A stretch of 33,468 nucleotides of DNA from Candidatus Methanophagales archaeon (GTDB lineage Archaea > Halobacteriota > Syntropharchaeia > Alkanophagales > Methanospirareceae), in contig JAUVZJ010000019.1 of the NCBI GenBank assembly GCA_030602585.1, positions 1-33,468 of the forward strand, read 5' to 3'. Made by a program: the position numbers and the translations under genes. The first letter of the stretch is position 1. The number at the start of each line of letters is the position of its first letter. The notes beneath the pieces were generated by a model. The model had not been told where the DNA came from. It saw only the letters and a program-made list of their open reading frames with translations, and searched no databases. Positions 16,675-25,875 of this stretch are shown here, in pieces.

Positions 16675-18422
16675 GTGAAACGAAAATCCGAAAAATCAAA
16701 ATAAAAAATTTTCGTAATCTTCGTGATATCGAGATATATCCTGCACATACTACGATATACATCGGAGAAAATAATGCAGGTAAATCAAATCTTTTATATG
16801 CGCTACGATTATTGCTTGATCCTGAGGCAAAAAGGATTGAATCTGAAATTTCTAAAGATGATATTAACGATGTTGCTCGTTCGGAAGGGGAAAACAGTTT
16901 TTCCATAGCTATTGAAATCGGTGATCTTCAAAAGCATCAAGAGCTAGAGGCTATTTTTAGGGATCACATTGCCCAGGATGATAAAGAAACCTATGTAACT
17001 ATAGAAGGTAAATATGAACCTGATGAGGAAGGAGTCTATACTTGGAAAGTTCAGGTATTAGCTCCAGAAGGACGGCACAACGATCCTATCCTATTTTCAG
17101 CTCGGATGGCTCGTTCTATCCCTTTATACTTTCTCGATGCCGTTCGGGATGCTGAAAGAGAAATGAGGGTAACAGGCCGCGGAGCATTCTCACAGTTACT
17201 TGGAGACATAGATCTTGAAGATGTCAAGGAAGAGGTTATTACAAATATTCGGAATGCGAATATAGCACTTGGCCGAAATAAAGATATTAACGATTTGGCG
17301 AATGATATCACATATCTTTTATCGCCCCACATTCCAGGCGGTCAAAGTGAAGTTTCAATAGCAGTTGCCACTGAAGACCCAACACAATTAGTTAAGGGAC
17401 TTCGTCTTAATCTTAAACGTCAATCAGACTACAGAGCATATGATATGTCTCGGCATGGAACCGGCTTACAAAACCTTGTTCTAATAGCAATGTTTAGACA
17501 TAGAATATCTACCGCAGGAGTAATTCAACCAATTCTCGCCATAGAGGAGCCTGAGGCTCATTTGCATCCGCAGGCTCAGCGTTGCTTATTCAAGGATTTA
17601 GAGAAAATTGACGGACCGGTACTTTTGACAACCCACTCGCCAGCTATTGTGGAGTGCTCTGATCCTTTAGGACTTATCCGTCTGACTTCAACTGATCGAA
17701 ATCAAGTTACGGCTCATCAAATAGATCCATCGAAAATTCTTCAAAATGATCTTAAGTTATTAGCCAGAATGATGCGCTCAGGACGTGCAGATGCTTTTTT
17801 TGCAAGGGCGATTATTGTTGTAGAAGGACCATCCGAGGTAATTGCTTTACCATCATTTGCTGAGCAGATTGGATATGGTCTTGATTGTGATGGCATATCC
17901 GTAGTACCTGCAGAGGGGAACTCTTTTTCGTACATTTTGTGTTCTTGTAATGACGAACATTTTTCAATACCAACAGTGGTTACTTTTGATACAGATGCAT
18001 TACAATCAAGTAATGATTTATTGAATGAAGCATATAAAGCGGATTTAATCAATAAGGAGGTTCGTAATGCTGGCGCAAGTGGATCCGCAGAATATCGTCA
18101 GAGGACACTCGAAGCAATTGGCTGGATTCCCGTAATACCAAACTTTGAGGAGGAGATTGCCCGGATTGGATACCTCCCCTTGATTCTTAAAGTCATTGAT
18201 GAGTTAGGAGCTACAAGATCTTTAGAGAATTTCATTGCTAGAAACTCCCTCACAAAAGATGCTCATGGAGTCGCACAGTTCCTTAATCGAACACGGCCTG
18301 GAAAAGGTCTCAAAGTTCCAGTAGCTCGTGCAGTAGCGAATGAAGCTGAGATCGTAGGTCGTATCCCTGATTGTTTTGATAGAGCTATTAGAGCGGCAGT
18401 TGAATTGTCAACAGGAGGTTAA
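16675..18422 (+). CDS. gajA: OLD-family ATPase/TOPRIM nuclease, Gabija GajA-like (5' frameshift)
   Basis: The first usable in-frame start is TTG 16812 (536 residues), but the same frame upstream encodes the OLD N-terminus KIKIKNFRNLRDIEIYP and Walker A GENNAGKSN (16764-16790), so the real gene starts earlier. GTG 16675, behind AGGTGG, fits if one A is missing in the A runs at 16683-16686 or 16691-16695. Full length is then about 582 residues, the GajA size. In the 536 numbering, HGTGLQN is the ABC-like signature, LAIEEPEAHLHP is Walker B (Glu245-246), TTHSP the H-loop, and VVEGPSE (Glu338) with FDTDA (Asp393, Asp395) the TOPRIM metal site. GajA nicks DNA when nucleotide levels fall. The UvrD-like partner follows 8 bases later. 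Confidence 0.85.
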
Positions 18423-18430
18423 ATTACAAT

Positions 18431-20218
18431 ATGAGTTTGACCCCTAAACAAAAGGAGGTAGTTGAAGCGACAAAGGGACATTATGTAGTGTTAGCTGGTC
18501 CGGGCTGTGGAAAAACTCACACAATAACAGAGAAGATACTGTATATTTTCGAAAAAGAAACTATCCCAGAGCCTTATGGTCTTCTGGCTGTGACTTTCAC
18601 TGATGCTGCTGCACGTATAATGAGAGCCAAACTGCGTTCCAAAGGCTTTGAGCAGTGGGATCGAGTTTGGGTGGGTACCTTCCATTCTTTTGGTCGTTAT
18701 ATCTTAGGATGCTATGGTAGTGATATCGGTATTCAGGAGGATTTTGAGATTATCGAGCTTGATAAACGCAATTTAGTCTTAGAACAACTTATTAAGAAGT
18801 ATGCAATTGATTTTAATCGTTCTGATATTGAGTCGTTATTTGATAGATTAAAGCGAGAAGGTGTATATCCTGAGCAGGGTGACGGTTATCTTTTACCTAA
18901 CACACGCGAAGCTTATGAAGAATATAATCAAATCCTTCGAAAAGAAAATTTACTCGATTTTGGTGATCTGGTTGCTCTTGCTGTTCAATTGCTTCAGGAG
19001 TCGGATTTTGTTAAAAGACTATATACAAGATTTTTTCGCTATGTGATTGTTGATGAATTTCAAGATACTGACAAACAGCAACTTGAGATGATTCGACTTC
19101 TTGCTGAGCCAGCAATTGGGAGTACAATCGTTGGTGATGACGACCAGTCAATATTTGGGTGGAGGGGTGCCCTACGAGAGAATGTGTATAAAATTAAAGA
19201 GTTGCTTGGTTCGACTGAGATTGTACTCGGTCAGAATTTTAGATCTGATGAGGTGATCGTGGAAGCAGCCGCAAAAGTGATTGGTTTCGATCCAGACCCA
19301 AACCGGAGGGATAAAGATATAGAACCCGTTTCAAAAGAAAGAGGGCATCTATATCGGCGTGAATTTAACGATCCTGAGGAAGAAGCAAAATATGTTGTTA
19401 AGTGGATCAACAACACACTGAATAATATGGTTGATGACCCAGGAGATATAGCAATCATTGCCCGCACTCATTATCGAGCAGAGTGGATAATACAAGAAAT
19501 GGATAGAATTGGTATTCCCTGGTTTGATCGTTCCCGTCTTAATTTTCAGGAATCATGGGAAACCACACTTGGACTTGCTATTATAAAACTTGCACATAAT
19601 CCCAGTTCAAGTCTATTTTTACATAGGGTGTTAGCGGCAGTTGAAGAAGGGGGATTGGCATTTCGGCTTGGAGACGAAGATGCTCTTGATGAAGCCTTAA
19701 GAATTCGTGATAAACTAAACATATCTGAAAAATTAGAATTTGATCCAAAAAGAGTGCATAAAATTTTAGACGCTGCGGGTGTGAATGAGATTATACAAAA
19801 TGCATCAGCGGGTATCAGTGATGCTCGACGGAGGATAACAAATCTAAAAAAGATGATGAAAGACATATCTTTGGAGGCGAAAAAGCATGACATTGATCTT
19901 CGTCATGTAATAGATCGATTCTTAGGCCACGGAGCAATTCAAATTATATCGGGTCATCAGTCAAAAGGCGGTGAATTCGATATTGTATTTTTTATTGGTT
20001 TAGAAGATGATGTACTTCCCGATTATCGAACTCACAACAGTGGCGAAAAACTTGCTGAGGAGCGGCGAATCTTTTATGTTGGACTAACAAGGGCTCGCAA
20101 AGCAGCATATTTGACGAGCGTAGCTCATAGACCCATACGTGGTTGGGTGAAAAATGCCCGTCCATCCAGATTTATAGGACATATTCCTGATGAATATTTC
20201 AGTGAGGTTACCTTATAA
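18431..20218 (+). CDS. gajB: UvrD/PcrA-like SF1 helicase, Gabija GajB-like
   Basis: The 595-residue SF1A helicase shows LTPKQKEVVEA (Q motif), AGPGCGKT (Walker A, 22-29), LAVTFTDAAARIM (Ia), VDEFQDTD (207-214), GDDDQSIFGWRG (III), LGQNFRSDEVI (IV), ISGHQSKGGEFDIVFFIGLE (V) and IFYVGLTRARKAAYLT (VI). The order OLD ATPase then UvrD-like helicase in one transcript defines Gabija, where GajB hydrolyses nucleotides and activates GajA in the complex. It is somewhat longer than well-studied GajB proteins. An AGGAGGTTAA site lies 6-15 bases before ATG 18431. It converges on hsdS with a gap of 24 bases. Confidence 0.85.
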   Translation: MSLTPKQKEVVEATKGHYVVLAGPGCGKTHTITEKILYIFEKETIPEPYGLLAVTFTDAAARIMRAKLRSKGFEQWDRVWVGTFHSFGRYILGCYGSDIGIQEDFEIIELDKRNLVLEQLIKKYAIDFNRSDIESLFDRLKREGVYPEQGDGYLLPNTREAYEEYNQILRKENLLDFGDLVALAVQLLQESDFVKRLYTRFFRYVIVDEFQDTDKQQLEMIRLLAEPAIGSTIVGDDDQSIFGWRGALRENVYKIKELLGSTEIVLGQNFRSDEVIVEAAAKVIGFDPDPNRRDKDIEPVSKERGHLYRREFNDPEEEAKYVVKWINNTLNNMVDDPGDIAIIARTHYRAEWIIQEMDRIGIPWFDRSRLNFQESWETTLGLAIIKLAHNPSSSLFLHRVLAAVEEGGLAFRLGDEDALDEALRIRDKLNISEKLEFDPKRVHKILDAAGVNEIIQNASAGISDARRRITNLKKMMKDISLEAKKHDIDLRHVIDRFLGHGAIQIISGHQSKGGEFDIVFFIGLEDDVLPDYRTHNSGEKLAEERRIFYVGLTRARKAAYLTSVAHRPIRGWVKNARPSRFIGHIPDEYFSEVTL

Positions 20219-20242
20219 ATATCCTCATTAGTAGTAGCTTTA

Positions 20243-21514
20243 TTATGCCCTCTCATTTATAGGTATCATTCGGAAGCAGGCTCGTTCAGAACTACTGTCT
20301 TTGAACATATTGTTATTCCCCGAAAGGTTCACACGGATTTCGCCGGAGAGAAGTTTTGGGAGGAGCGAATCGCGGATTTCGACAAGCGAATGATTCTCAA
20401 GTTTGTTGGCAAGGATTTGTTTAAATACCGGCTCTAACAAATCATTTATCGTTTTCATAGTGTCATCATCTGGAATTGCAATTTTTTTCTCCTGTAAATG
20501 GCTCTTTTTTATATGTCCCATTGTTGTCGCTCTAAAGGCGGCTATTTGAATAAATTCATTAACTATTTCTTTCAGAAGAAAATATAAGATTGGCTTTGTC
20601 ATTGTTCCTTTGGGTTTTACATTAAAGATATGCTGATTGAGAATAGCATCTCCTCCATCCCAAAGATAAATACCCAATGAAGCAGACCATGAAAATAAAA
20701 CATCCCCATTTCTCAAGAAATATTTTTCTTTGTATTCGCCATTATATAACTTCGTATTATCTGTTATGCCATTGTTTAACTCAGCAATTTTAATTATCGG
20801 CAGCCCCTCTTCAGCAAAATCAGACATTTTAAACGCCATTCCATTAATATAATCTGCTAGAGAATAAACAGATTTTACCACCCACCCGTTTGGTATCTCC
20901 TTATCCAATTCTTCGCTATATTCAAACTCGCCATCCTGGAACGGCTCGAAATCCACGAACCACGACTTGAATATGGCAGATGCTATTTCCTCCAGTGTAC
21001 GGTTCATCTGGTTGTTAAGTTCGATTTTGTCATCGAAAGCAGAAAGGATGGAGGCAATTCGGCGCTGATCGGGAAGAGGAGGCAAACTTATATCGACATT
21101 TTGAAGATAATTCCATGAAGCACGAGGCATTTTTGTTCCTTCAGAAGCCTTACTGGCAATAGCAACCATTTCTTCAGATGCCATAAGATAGTAAAGAAAT
21201 CCTTGGTCTATTCCATTCTTGGAACGAATAACAAAAATATCCGTTGAACAAACACCCTCAAATTTTGGTCGCACAACTTTACGAAAATATGGACGTAATT
21301 TTCCAAACAGAATATCTCTGGATTTGAAAATATATTTGCCACTAACCACATCTGTTGATTTACCAACGCTTAATAATCTTAAAGTTTGTTGCTGGATATG
21401 TTCCAGTCCTATGTATGGTAGCATATCTATTTCATTGGGTTTAAAATGGTCTCGGACTAACTCAGCACAGTCCCCGAGTTTTTGTTTTTGCCAACCAATA
21501 TTCTCACTCTCCAT
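20243..21514 (-). CDS. hsdS: type I restriction specificity subunit (HsdS)
   Basis: The 423-residue protein has two target-recognition domains, each followed by a coiled-coil spacer. The first ends with ISLPPLPDQRRIASILSAFD and IELNNQMNRTLEEIASAIFK (about 146-190), followed by FKSWFVDFEPF. The second starts near EIPNGWVVKSV and ends with NHSLVEIRDSLLPKLLSGEI (about 376-395), after which about 28 unusual residues follow. It reads DNA sequence for the HsdM/HsdR complex. It starts 3 bases after the DUF1016 stop. Only one hsdS and no inverted partial copy is visible, so specificity switching by inversion is not indicated. Confidence 0.9.
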   Translation of the reverse strand: MESENIGWQKQKLGDCAELVRDHFKPNEIDMLPYIGLEHIQQQTLRLLSVGKSTDVVSGKYIFKSRDILFGKLRPYFRKVVRPKFEGVCSTDIFVIRSKNGIDQGFLYYLMASEEMVAIASKASEGTKMPRASWNYLQNVDISLPPLPDQRRIASILSAFDDKIELNNQMNRTLEEIASAIFKSWFVDFEPFQDGEFEYSEELDKEIPNGWVVKSVYSLADYINGMAFKMSDFAEEGLPIIKIAELNNGITDNTKLYNGEYKEKYFLRNGDVLFSWSASLGIYLWDGGDAILNQHIFNVKPKGTMTKPILYFLLKEIVNEFIQIAAFRATTMGHIKKSHLQEKKIAIPDDDTMKTINDLLEPVFKQILANKLENHSLVEIRDSLLPKLLSGEIRVNLSGNNNMFKDSSSERACFRMIPINERA

Positions 21515-21517
21515 CCC

Positions 21518-22591
21518 TCACACCTCCCTCATCTCCTTTCCCTTCCCGTTTTCCTGCTCGCTTTCTACCTCTTTTAGCAGTCCCGCTAATTGTCGTGGGT
21601 TCGGCAGTTGACCGCTGAGTTCTTTCGGCAGTTTAGGCGTGAGCTTGTATTCTGATACACCAATGGGTTTGCTCATATCCCTGAGGGAATATTCTGCGAT
21701 AAGACCTTTTTTGGTCTTGCACAGTATAATCCCGACGGAAGGCTGGTCATCGGGATGCCGCACCATATCGTCCAGCGCCGAGAGATAGAAGTTCATCTTT
21801 CCTGCGTATTCAGGTATGAACTCAGCCATCTTCAGGTCAATGGCGACAAGACACCTCAGCCTGTGATGATAGAAGAGCAGGTCAATATAGAAATCCTTGT
21901 CTTCCACATCCAGATGATACTGGCTTCCCATGAAGGCGAAGCCCATACCCAGTTCGAGTAGGAAATCCCTGAGCTTTTCTATCAGTGCCTTTTCAAGGTC
22001 TCGTTCCTTTGCATCCTTCTCAATCGTGATAAAGTCAAAGATATACGGGTCTTTGATTGTCTGCTCCACCAACTCAGATTGAGGAGAAGGGAGTGTCTGT
22101 GGGAAATTAGTGGTTTTGACGGCAACAGCCTGCCTTCCATAAAGGTCGCTCTCTATCTGATGGACCAGCACGTTCCTTGACCATCCGTTTTGTACCGTCT
22201 GGTGAGCATACCACTGCCTTTGAGATAGGTCTTTTACTTTGTTGATGATGGCAAGATTATGTCCCCACGGAATTTCTGCGACAACCTGTCGCAGATTTGG
22301 ATCGTCCTTATAAGCCAGATAGAAGCGTCGCATGTCCCACAGGTTCCTGGTCGAAAATCCTTTCACATCAGGGAATTCCCGTCGAAGATCAAAAGCTAAT
22401 TGCTCAACTACGCTCTTCCCCCAGCCCATCTCTTTTTGACTCTCAACTATACGCTTGCCAATATCCCAGTAAAGCGAAATCAACTCCTTATTGATCGTCA
22501 AGACCGCTTTCGTTTGGGCGATTCGAATACGCTCTTTCAGTTCATTGAGGAATTCTGCATATTCGGGCCGTTTTATCATATCAGAAACCAT
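21518..22591 (-). CDS. DUF1016/YhcG-type PD-(D/E)XK nuclease
   Basis: The 357-residue protein has the DUF1016 N-terminal domain (AVLTINKELISLYWDIGKRI, GWGKSVVEQLAFDLRREFP, GFSTRNLWDMRRFYLAY, IPWGHNLAII) and the C-terminal PDDEXK domain (FMGSQYHLDVEDKDFYIDLL, then LRCLVAIDLK with the catalytic D..D-x-K near 235-253, and KMNFYLSALDD). YhcG-like proteins are often encoded inside type I restriction operons between hsdM and hsdS, as here. Their function is not settled; a DNA nuclease accessory is likely. Its start overlaps the hsdM end by 11 bases, showing tight translational coupling. Confidence 0.88.
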   Translation of the reverse strand: MVSDMIKRPEYAEFLNELKERIRIAQTKAVLTINKELISLYWDIGKRIVESQKEMGWGKSVVEQLAFDLRREFPDVKGFSTRNLWDMRRFYLAYKDDPNLRQVVAEIPWGHNLAIINKVKDLSQRQWYAHQTVQNGWSRNVLVHQIESDLYGRQAVAVKTTNFPQTLPSPQSELVEQTIKDPYIFDFITIEKDAKERDLEKALIEKLRDFLLELGMGFAFMGSQYHLDVEDKDFYIDLLFYHHRLRCLVAIDLKMAEFIPEYAGKMNFYLSALDDMVRHPDDQPSVGIILCKTKKGLIAEYSLRDMSKPIGVSEYKLTPKLPKELSGQLPNPRQLAGLLKEVESEQENGKGKEMREV

Positions 22592-24158
22592 ACCCCAACT
22601 CCTCCAGATTCTTTTTTATCTGCTCCTTCAACTCCTCTGACTTCTTGAATTGCACAGCAAGTTCTGCTGAAAGCCGTTCCATCTTCTCGTCGAAAGGTTC
22701 GCCATCGCCCTCTACTTCTTCTGTTCCAACATAGCGACCTGGTGTCAGCACATATCCATTTTCACGGATTTCATCAGCAGTAGCGACTTTACAAAAGCCA
22801 AGTATATTTTTGTAGGCAGGTAAGCCCTCTTCTCCTCGATAAGCATGGTAAGTATCGGCAACCGTTTTGATATGCCCGTCAGTAAGTTCATTGTGCGTTC
22901 TGTCCACTTTCCTGAACATCTTTCGTGCATCAATGAACAGCGTTTCGGCTCTGCGGTCTCGATGTCCTTTTTGAGCCTTATTCTTTGTGACGAACCACAG
23001 ACAAGCAGGGATGCCAGTGGTGTAGAACAACTGGACGGGAAGAGCAATTATGCAATCCACTAAATCATTTTCGATAATCTTACGCCGTATTTCGCCATCT
23101 TGCCCACCAACCGCCAGTGCACCATTAGCCATTACGAACCCTGCAAATCCATTTGGCGCTAAATGGTAAATGAAATGTTGAATCCACATATAATTTGCAT
23201 ACTGACCTGGCGTACCATACTTCAGCCGAACATCTCCAACAACTCTTTCCGCACCCCATTCCGTATCGTTAAAGGGAGGATTGGTAATGACAAAATCTGC
23301 TCTGAGGTCTTTGAATTTATCATCCCAGTAACTATTGCCGAGTTGAATGTTCTCTTCTATACCACGAATAGAGAGGTTCATCTTACTTATTTTCCAGGTT
23401 GTGTCAATGCTCTCCTGCCCGAAGATAGAAATATCACCTCTTTTACCGCCATGTGCCTGGAGAAACTTCATATTTTGCACAAACATTCCGCCAGAACCGC
23501 AGGCTGGGTCAAAGATACGCCCACGGTAAGGTTCGAGCATTTCAACCAGAAGTTTGACTATACAGCGAGGCGTGTAGAATTCACCACCACCTTTGCCCTC
23601 TTGCTGTGCAAACCGTCCAATGAAGTATTCATACACTCTGCCGAGAATGTCTTTAGAGATGGCATCCTCGGTTCCAAATCCTATGGCGCTGAAAAGGTTA
23701 ATAATCTCACCGAGCGTTTGATGGTCCAGATTAGAACGAGCGTATATTTTCGGTAGAACGGCACGAAATTGCTTCGGATTTTCTTTTTCAATAGCAGTCA
23801 TTGCATCGTCAATTAGTTTTCCTAAATTGGGATTGGTTGCGTTTGCCATCAAATGAGACCATCGGGCTTCTTTCGGTACCCAGAAAATGTTTTCACTCAG
23901 GTATTCGTCTTTCTCTTCCACCGCTTCCGACACACCGTAGTAATCGAGATTCCCGGGACTTTTGGTCGCCTGTTCTAAGTAATCGTGTCGCTGTATAAAG
24001 GCATCTGAGATGTATTTAAGGAAGATAAGTCCAAGAACGATGTGTTTGTATTCTGCGGATTCCACGCTTCCCCGTAGTTTGTTCGCTGTTTTCCATAGGG
24101 AATCTACAAAGTTTAGTTCGCCGTTGGTATTGGATTGTTGTGCTCGCTTATTTGTCAT
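22581..24158 (-). CDS. hsdM: type I restriction N6-adenine methyltransferase (HsdM)
   Basis: The 525-residue protein has the helical HsdM_N domain (about 14-150), the GGEFYTPRCIVKLLVEML segment, the SAM-binding motif DPACGSGGMF (217-226) and the catalytic NPPF (293-296). It ends with the HsdS-contacting part (GRYVGTEEVEGDGEPFDEKM). It methylates adenine at the site chosen by HsdS and marks self DNA. It is the first gene of the hsdM-DUF1016-hsdS transcript. It begins near a stem-loop repeat and a T-rich stretch that may hold its promoter. Confidence 0.93.
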   Translation of the reverse strand: MTNKRAQQSNTNGELNFVDSLWKTANKLRGSVESAEYKHIVLGLIFLKYISDAFIQRHDYLEQATKSPGNLDYYGVSEAVEEKDEYLSENIFWVPKEARWSHLMANATNPNLGKLIDDAMTAIEKENPKQFRAVLPKIYARSNLDHQTLGEIINLFSAIGFGTEDAISKDILGRVYEYFIGRFAQQEGKGGGEFYTPRCIVKLLVEMLEPYRGRIFDPACGSGGMFVQNMKFLQAHGGKRGDISIFGQESIDTTWKISKMNLSIRGIEENIQLGNSYWDDKFKDLRADFVITNPPFNDTEWGAERVVGDVRLKYGTPGQYANYMWIQHFIYHLAPNGFAGFVMANGALAVGGQDGEIRRKIIENDLVDCIIALPVQLFYTTGIPACLWFVTKNKAQKGHRDRRAETLFIDARKMFRKVDRTHNELTDGHIKTVADTYHAYRGEEGLPAYKNILGFCKVATADEIRENGYVLTPGRYVGTEEVEGDGEPFDEKMERLSAELAVQFKKSEELKEQIKKNLEELGYGF

Positions 24159-24213
24159 GTTGGTTCTGTGAAGTTTTTGTTTTTCTTATATTTATTTTTT
24201 TGGATGGCTCGGC

Positions 24214-24256
24214 TTTGCACCTAAACCCCAACTTTTAGCAGACTTTAGGTGCAGAC
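24214..24256. repeat. stem-loop direct repeat, copy 1
   Basis: TGCACCTAAA (24216-24225) and TTTAGGTGCA (24244-24253) form a perfect 10-bp inverted repeat with an 18-base loop. The whole unit recurs about 1.8 kb downstream at 26045-26088, with one base changed (A/G) and one extra C in the loop. A degenerate third half-site follows at about 24258-24274. The copies flank the DUF4365 module. Confidence 0.85.
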
Positions 24257-24286
24257 GCGTAAATGTAAGTGTACAGCCACAAAAAT

Positions 24287-24346
24287 CGAAAGGTTTTTAT
24301 GTTTAAATAAAATTTTGGTTAGTGCGGAAAGAGGGATAGAGGTGAT
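24287..24346 (+). promoter_or_regulatory. promoter and ribosome site of the DUF4365 operon
   Basis: CGAAAGGTTTTTATG (24287-24301), followed by TTTAAATAAA, resembles an archaeal BRE/TATA element. GAGGTGAT at 24339-24346 is a strong ribosome site three bases before ATG 24350. Confidence 0.45.
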
Positions 24347-24349
24347 TAA

Positions 24350-24868
24350 ATGAGTTTGACGCGACAACACACCCAAGAAGATTTAAGCTTAGCATATATT
24401 TCGGCGGTAGCTGCTAAGGCAGGTTATAATTGTGGTCGTCCGTCTGGACACGATTACGGAATTGATCTTGAAATTGGTGATGTAGCACAAATCGGACAAA
24501 GAAGAGTTGATCTTGGATACCGCCTACATATCCAAGCAAAAGCTTCCCGTAATTTTATAATTTCTGATGATGACAAGTGCATTCTTTATGATCTTAAAAT
24601 TGCTGCTTACAATATGCTCATTTTAGAAGACCGTGGTACTCCTGCTATACTTGTTTTATATTGTATGCCGAGCGATGAAGATGACTGGTTATCGGTTTAT
24701 GAAGAATATACGATATTAAAGCATTGTGGTTATTGGATATCATTAAGATGGATGCCTGCTTCGACAAATAAAGAAACTCAAAGAATCGAGATACCGAAAG
24801 GACAGATGTTCACCGATTCGTCTTTAAAGTCCCTTATGGATCGTATTAAAGGAGGTGGTTACCCATGA
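24350..24868 (+). CDS. DUF4365-type PD-(D/E)XK nuclease-like protein
   Basis: The 172-residue protein has an N-terminal helix with Glu10 (HTQEDLSLAYISAVAAKAGY), then GHDYGIDLEI with Asp35 and Asp39, then LHIQAKAS with Gln62 and Lys64. Together this is the E...D...Q-x-K core of DUF4365 and Mrr-like nuclease domains. The second half (LILEDRGTPAILVLYCMP, WISLRWMP) matches the beta strands that end DUF4365. Such proteins are frequent in defence loci. Its stop overlaps the start of the partner gene by 4 bases (ATGA), so both are made together. Substrate and activity are unknown. Confidence 0.75.
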   Translation: MSLTRQHTQEDLSLAYISAVAAKAGYNCGRPSGHDYGIDLEIGDVAQIGQRRVDLGYRLHIQAKASRNFIISDDDKCILYDLKIAAYNMLILEDRGTPAILVLYCMPSDEDDWLSVYEEYTILKHCGYWISLRWMPASTNKETQRIEIPKGQMFTDSSLKSLMDRIKGGGYP

Positions 24869-25875
24869 ATTATGGTCTACATCCAAAGAGATATCCTCTG
24901 GAACAAGTGAACATCCAAAATCTAAAAAACTACCTTAAAGACAGAGGTTGGGCGGAAGAACAATTTGGACGTGCAGAAGTATTAAAATTTAGATCGCCTA
25001 AACCCGTTCAAGAAGATGACTATCTTGAGATATTGATACCATCGAAAAGAGAATTGATTGATTATGCTCGAATAATAGAGATTGCTATAGAATCTATTTC
25101 AGCTTTTGAGGGAAGAGACTTTGAGGACGTATTGTCTCAAGTTTTGATTTTTGGCGATTTACTTAAAGTTCAGATATCAACACTGAAAACCAAAACCGGG
25201 AGTATCCCAATTGACCAAGGAATTTTATTATATGAACGTGTAAATGATCTTCTCGTTTATAGTGCATGTGCAGAATTATCTCTAGAAAAGGTTGTCTCAC
25301 GTAAGTTAAAAGAGGCAATGGAATTTGTTGAAACCTGTCTAATCGGACAAAGTCAATACGGAAGTTTTATCGCAAAGATTCATTGTCAATTAGAAAGACC
25401 ACAGCAAAGGGCTTTATTTGGGGGTTTAACCGCGCCATTTGGAAGGAAAACCCTATTAAGAATTCTCAGAGGCTTTGAAAATATTAAAGAATCCATTCAA
25501 GAAAAAAGCCCAGATCCAATAGTTAATAATTATCGTGAAGGGCTCAATGCAAATATGTGCAATACTTTAGCAGATATTATTAGAATTGGATTAGGTAATG
25601 ACTTAGAATTTTCTACAAATCTTGAGCCAATCTTTTCTATTCCAGATGATATTCGTACATATACTTCGTTGCACCCGTCATCAGAAGGATATTTGAGAGA
25701 AGCAGCGGATATATTAAAAGGAGAAATTACTAAAGAAAAACGTGAATTGACCGGTTATGTTGTTCAGCTTAGGAGAAAACCAGAGGAAAAGGGTGAAAAA
25801 GAAAGAATAATTAGAATATTTGCGCTTGGTGTAGAGGAGAAAGTTTTACCAGTAACAATCAAACTTGATGATTAA
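24865..25875 (+). CDS. unrecognised partner of the DUF4365 protein (interrupted)
   Basis: The 336-residue product was not recognised. It is soluble, has no membrane segment or signal peptide, and is mainly helical in the middle (about 90-260, for example LIDYARIIEIAIESISAFEG). A beta-rich end begins near 305 (LTGYVVQLRRKPEEKGEKER). GGAGGTGG precedes ATG 24865. The last codons (TIKLDD) are followed by TAA, yet the same frame continues with coding sequence to 26019, so the native protein was probably 384 residues long. The tight coupling to a nuclease-like gene suggests a two-part system in which this protein senses or controls the nuclease; that is inference. Confidence 0.6.
   Translation: MNYGLHPKRYPLEQVNIQNLKNYLKDRGWAEEQFGRAEVLKFRSPKPVQEDDYLEILIPSKRELIDYARIIEIAIESISAFEGRDFEDVLSQVLIFGDLLKVQISTLKTKTGSIPIDQGILLYERVNDLLVYSACAELSLEKVVSRKLKEAMEFVETCLIGQSQYGSFIAKIHCQLERPQQRALFGGLTAPFGRKTLLRILRGFENIKESIQEKSPDPIVNNYREGLNANMCNTLADIIRIGLGNDLEFSTNLEPIFSIPDDIRTYTSLHPSSEGYLREAADILKGEITKEKRELTGYVVQLRRKPEEKGEKERIIRIFALGVEEKVLPVTIKLDD

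Noticed and set aside
16469-16906. Minus-strand 145-codon frame overlapping the GajA-like 5' end
   Set aside because: It is antisense to the region coding the Walker A of the OLD protein and shows no family signal.
20243-21514. Invertible hsdS phase-variation locus
   Set aside because: Only one hsdS is present, with no inverted partial copy or recombinase nearby.
25873-25875. Recoding (pyrrolysine or selenocysteine) at the internal stop
   Set aside because: The codon is TAA, not TAG or TGA, and no recoding structure was seen.
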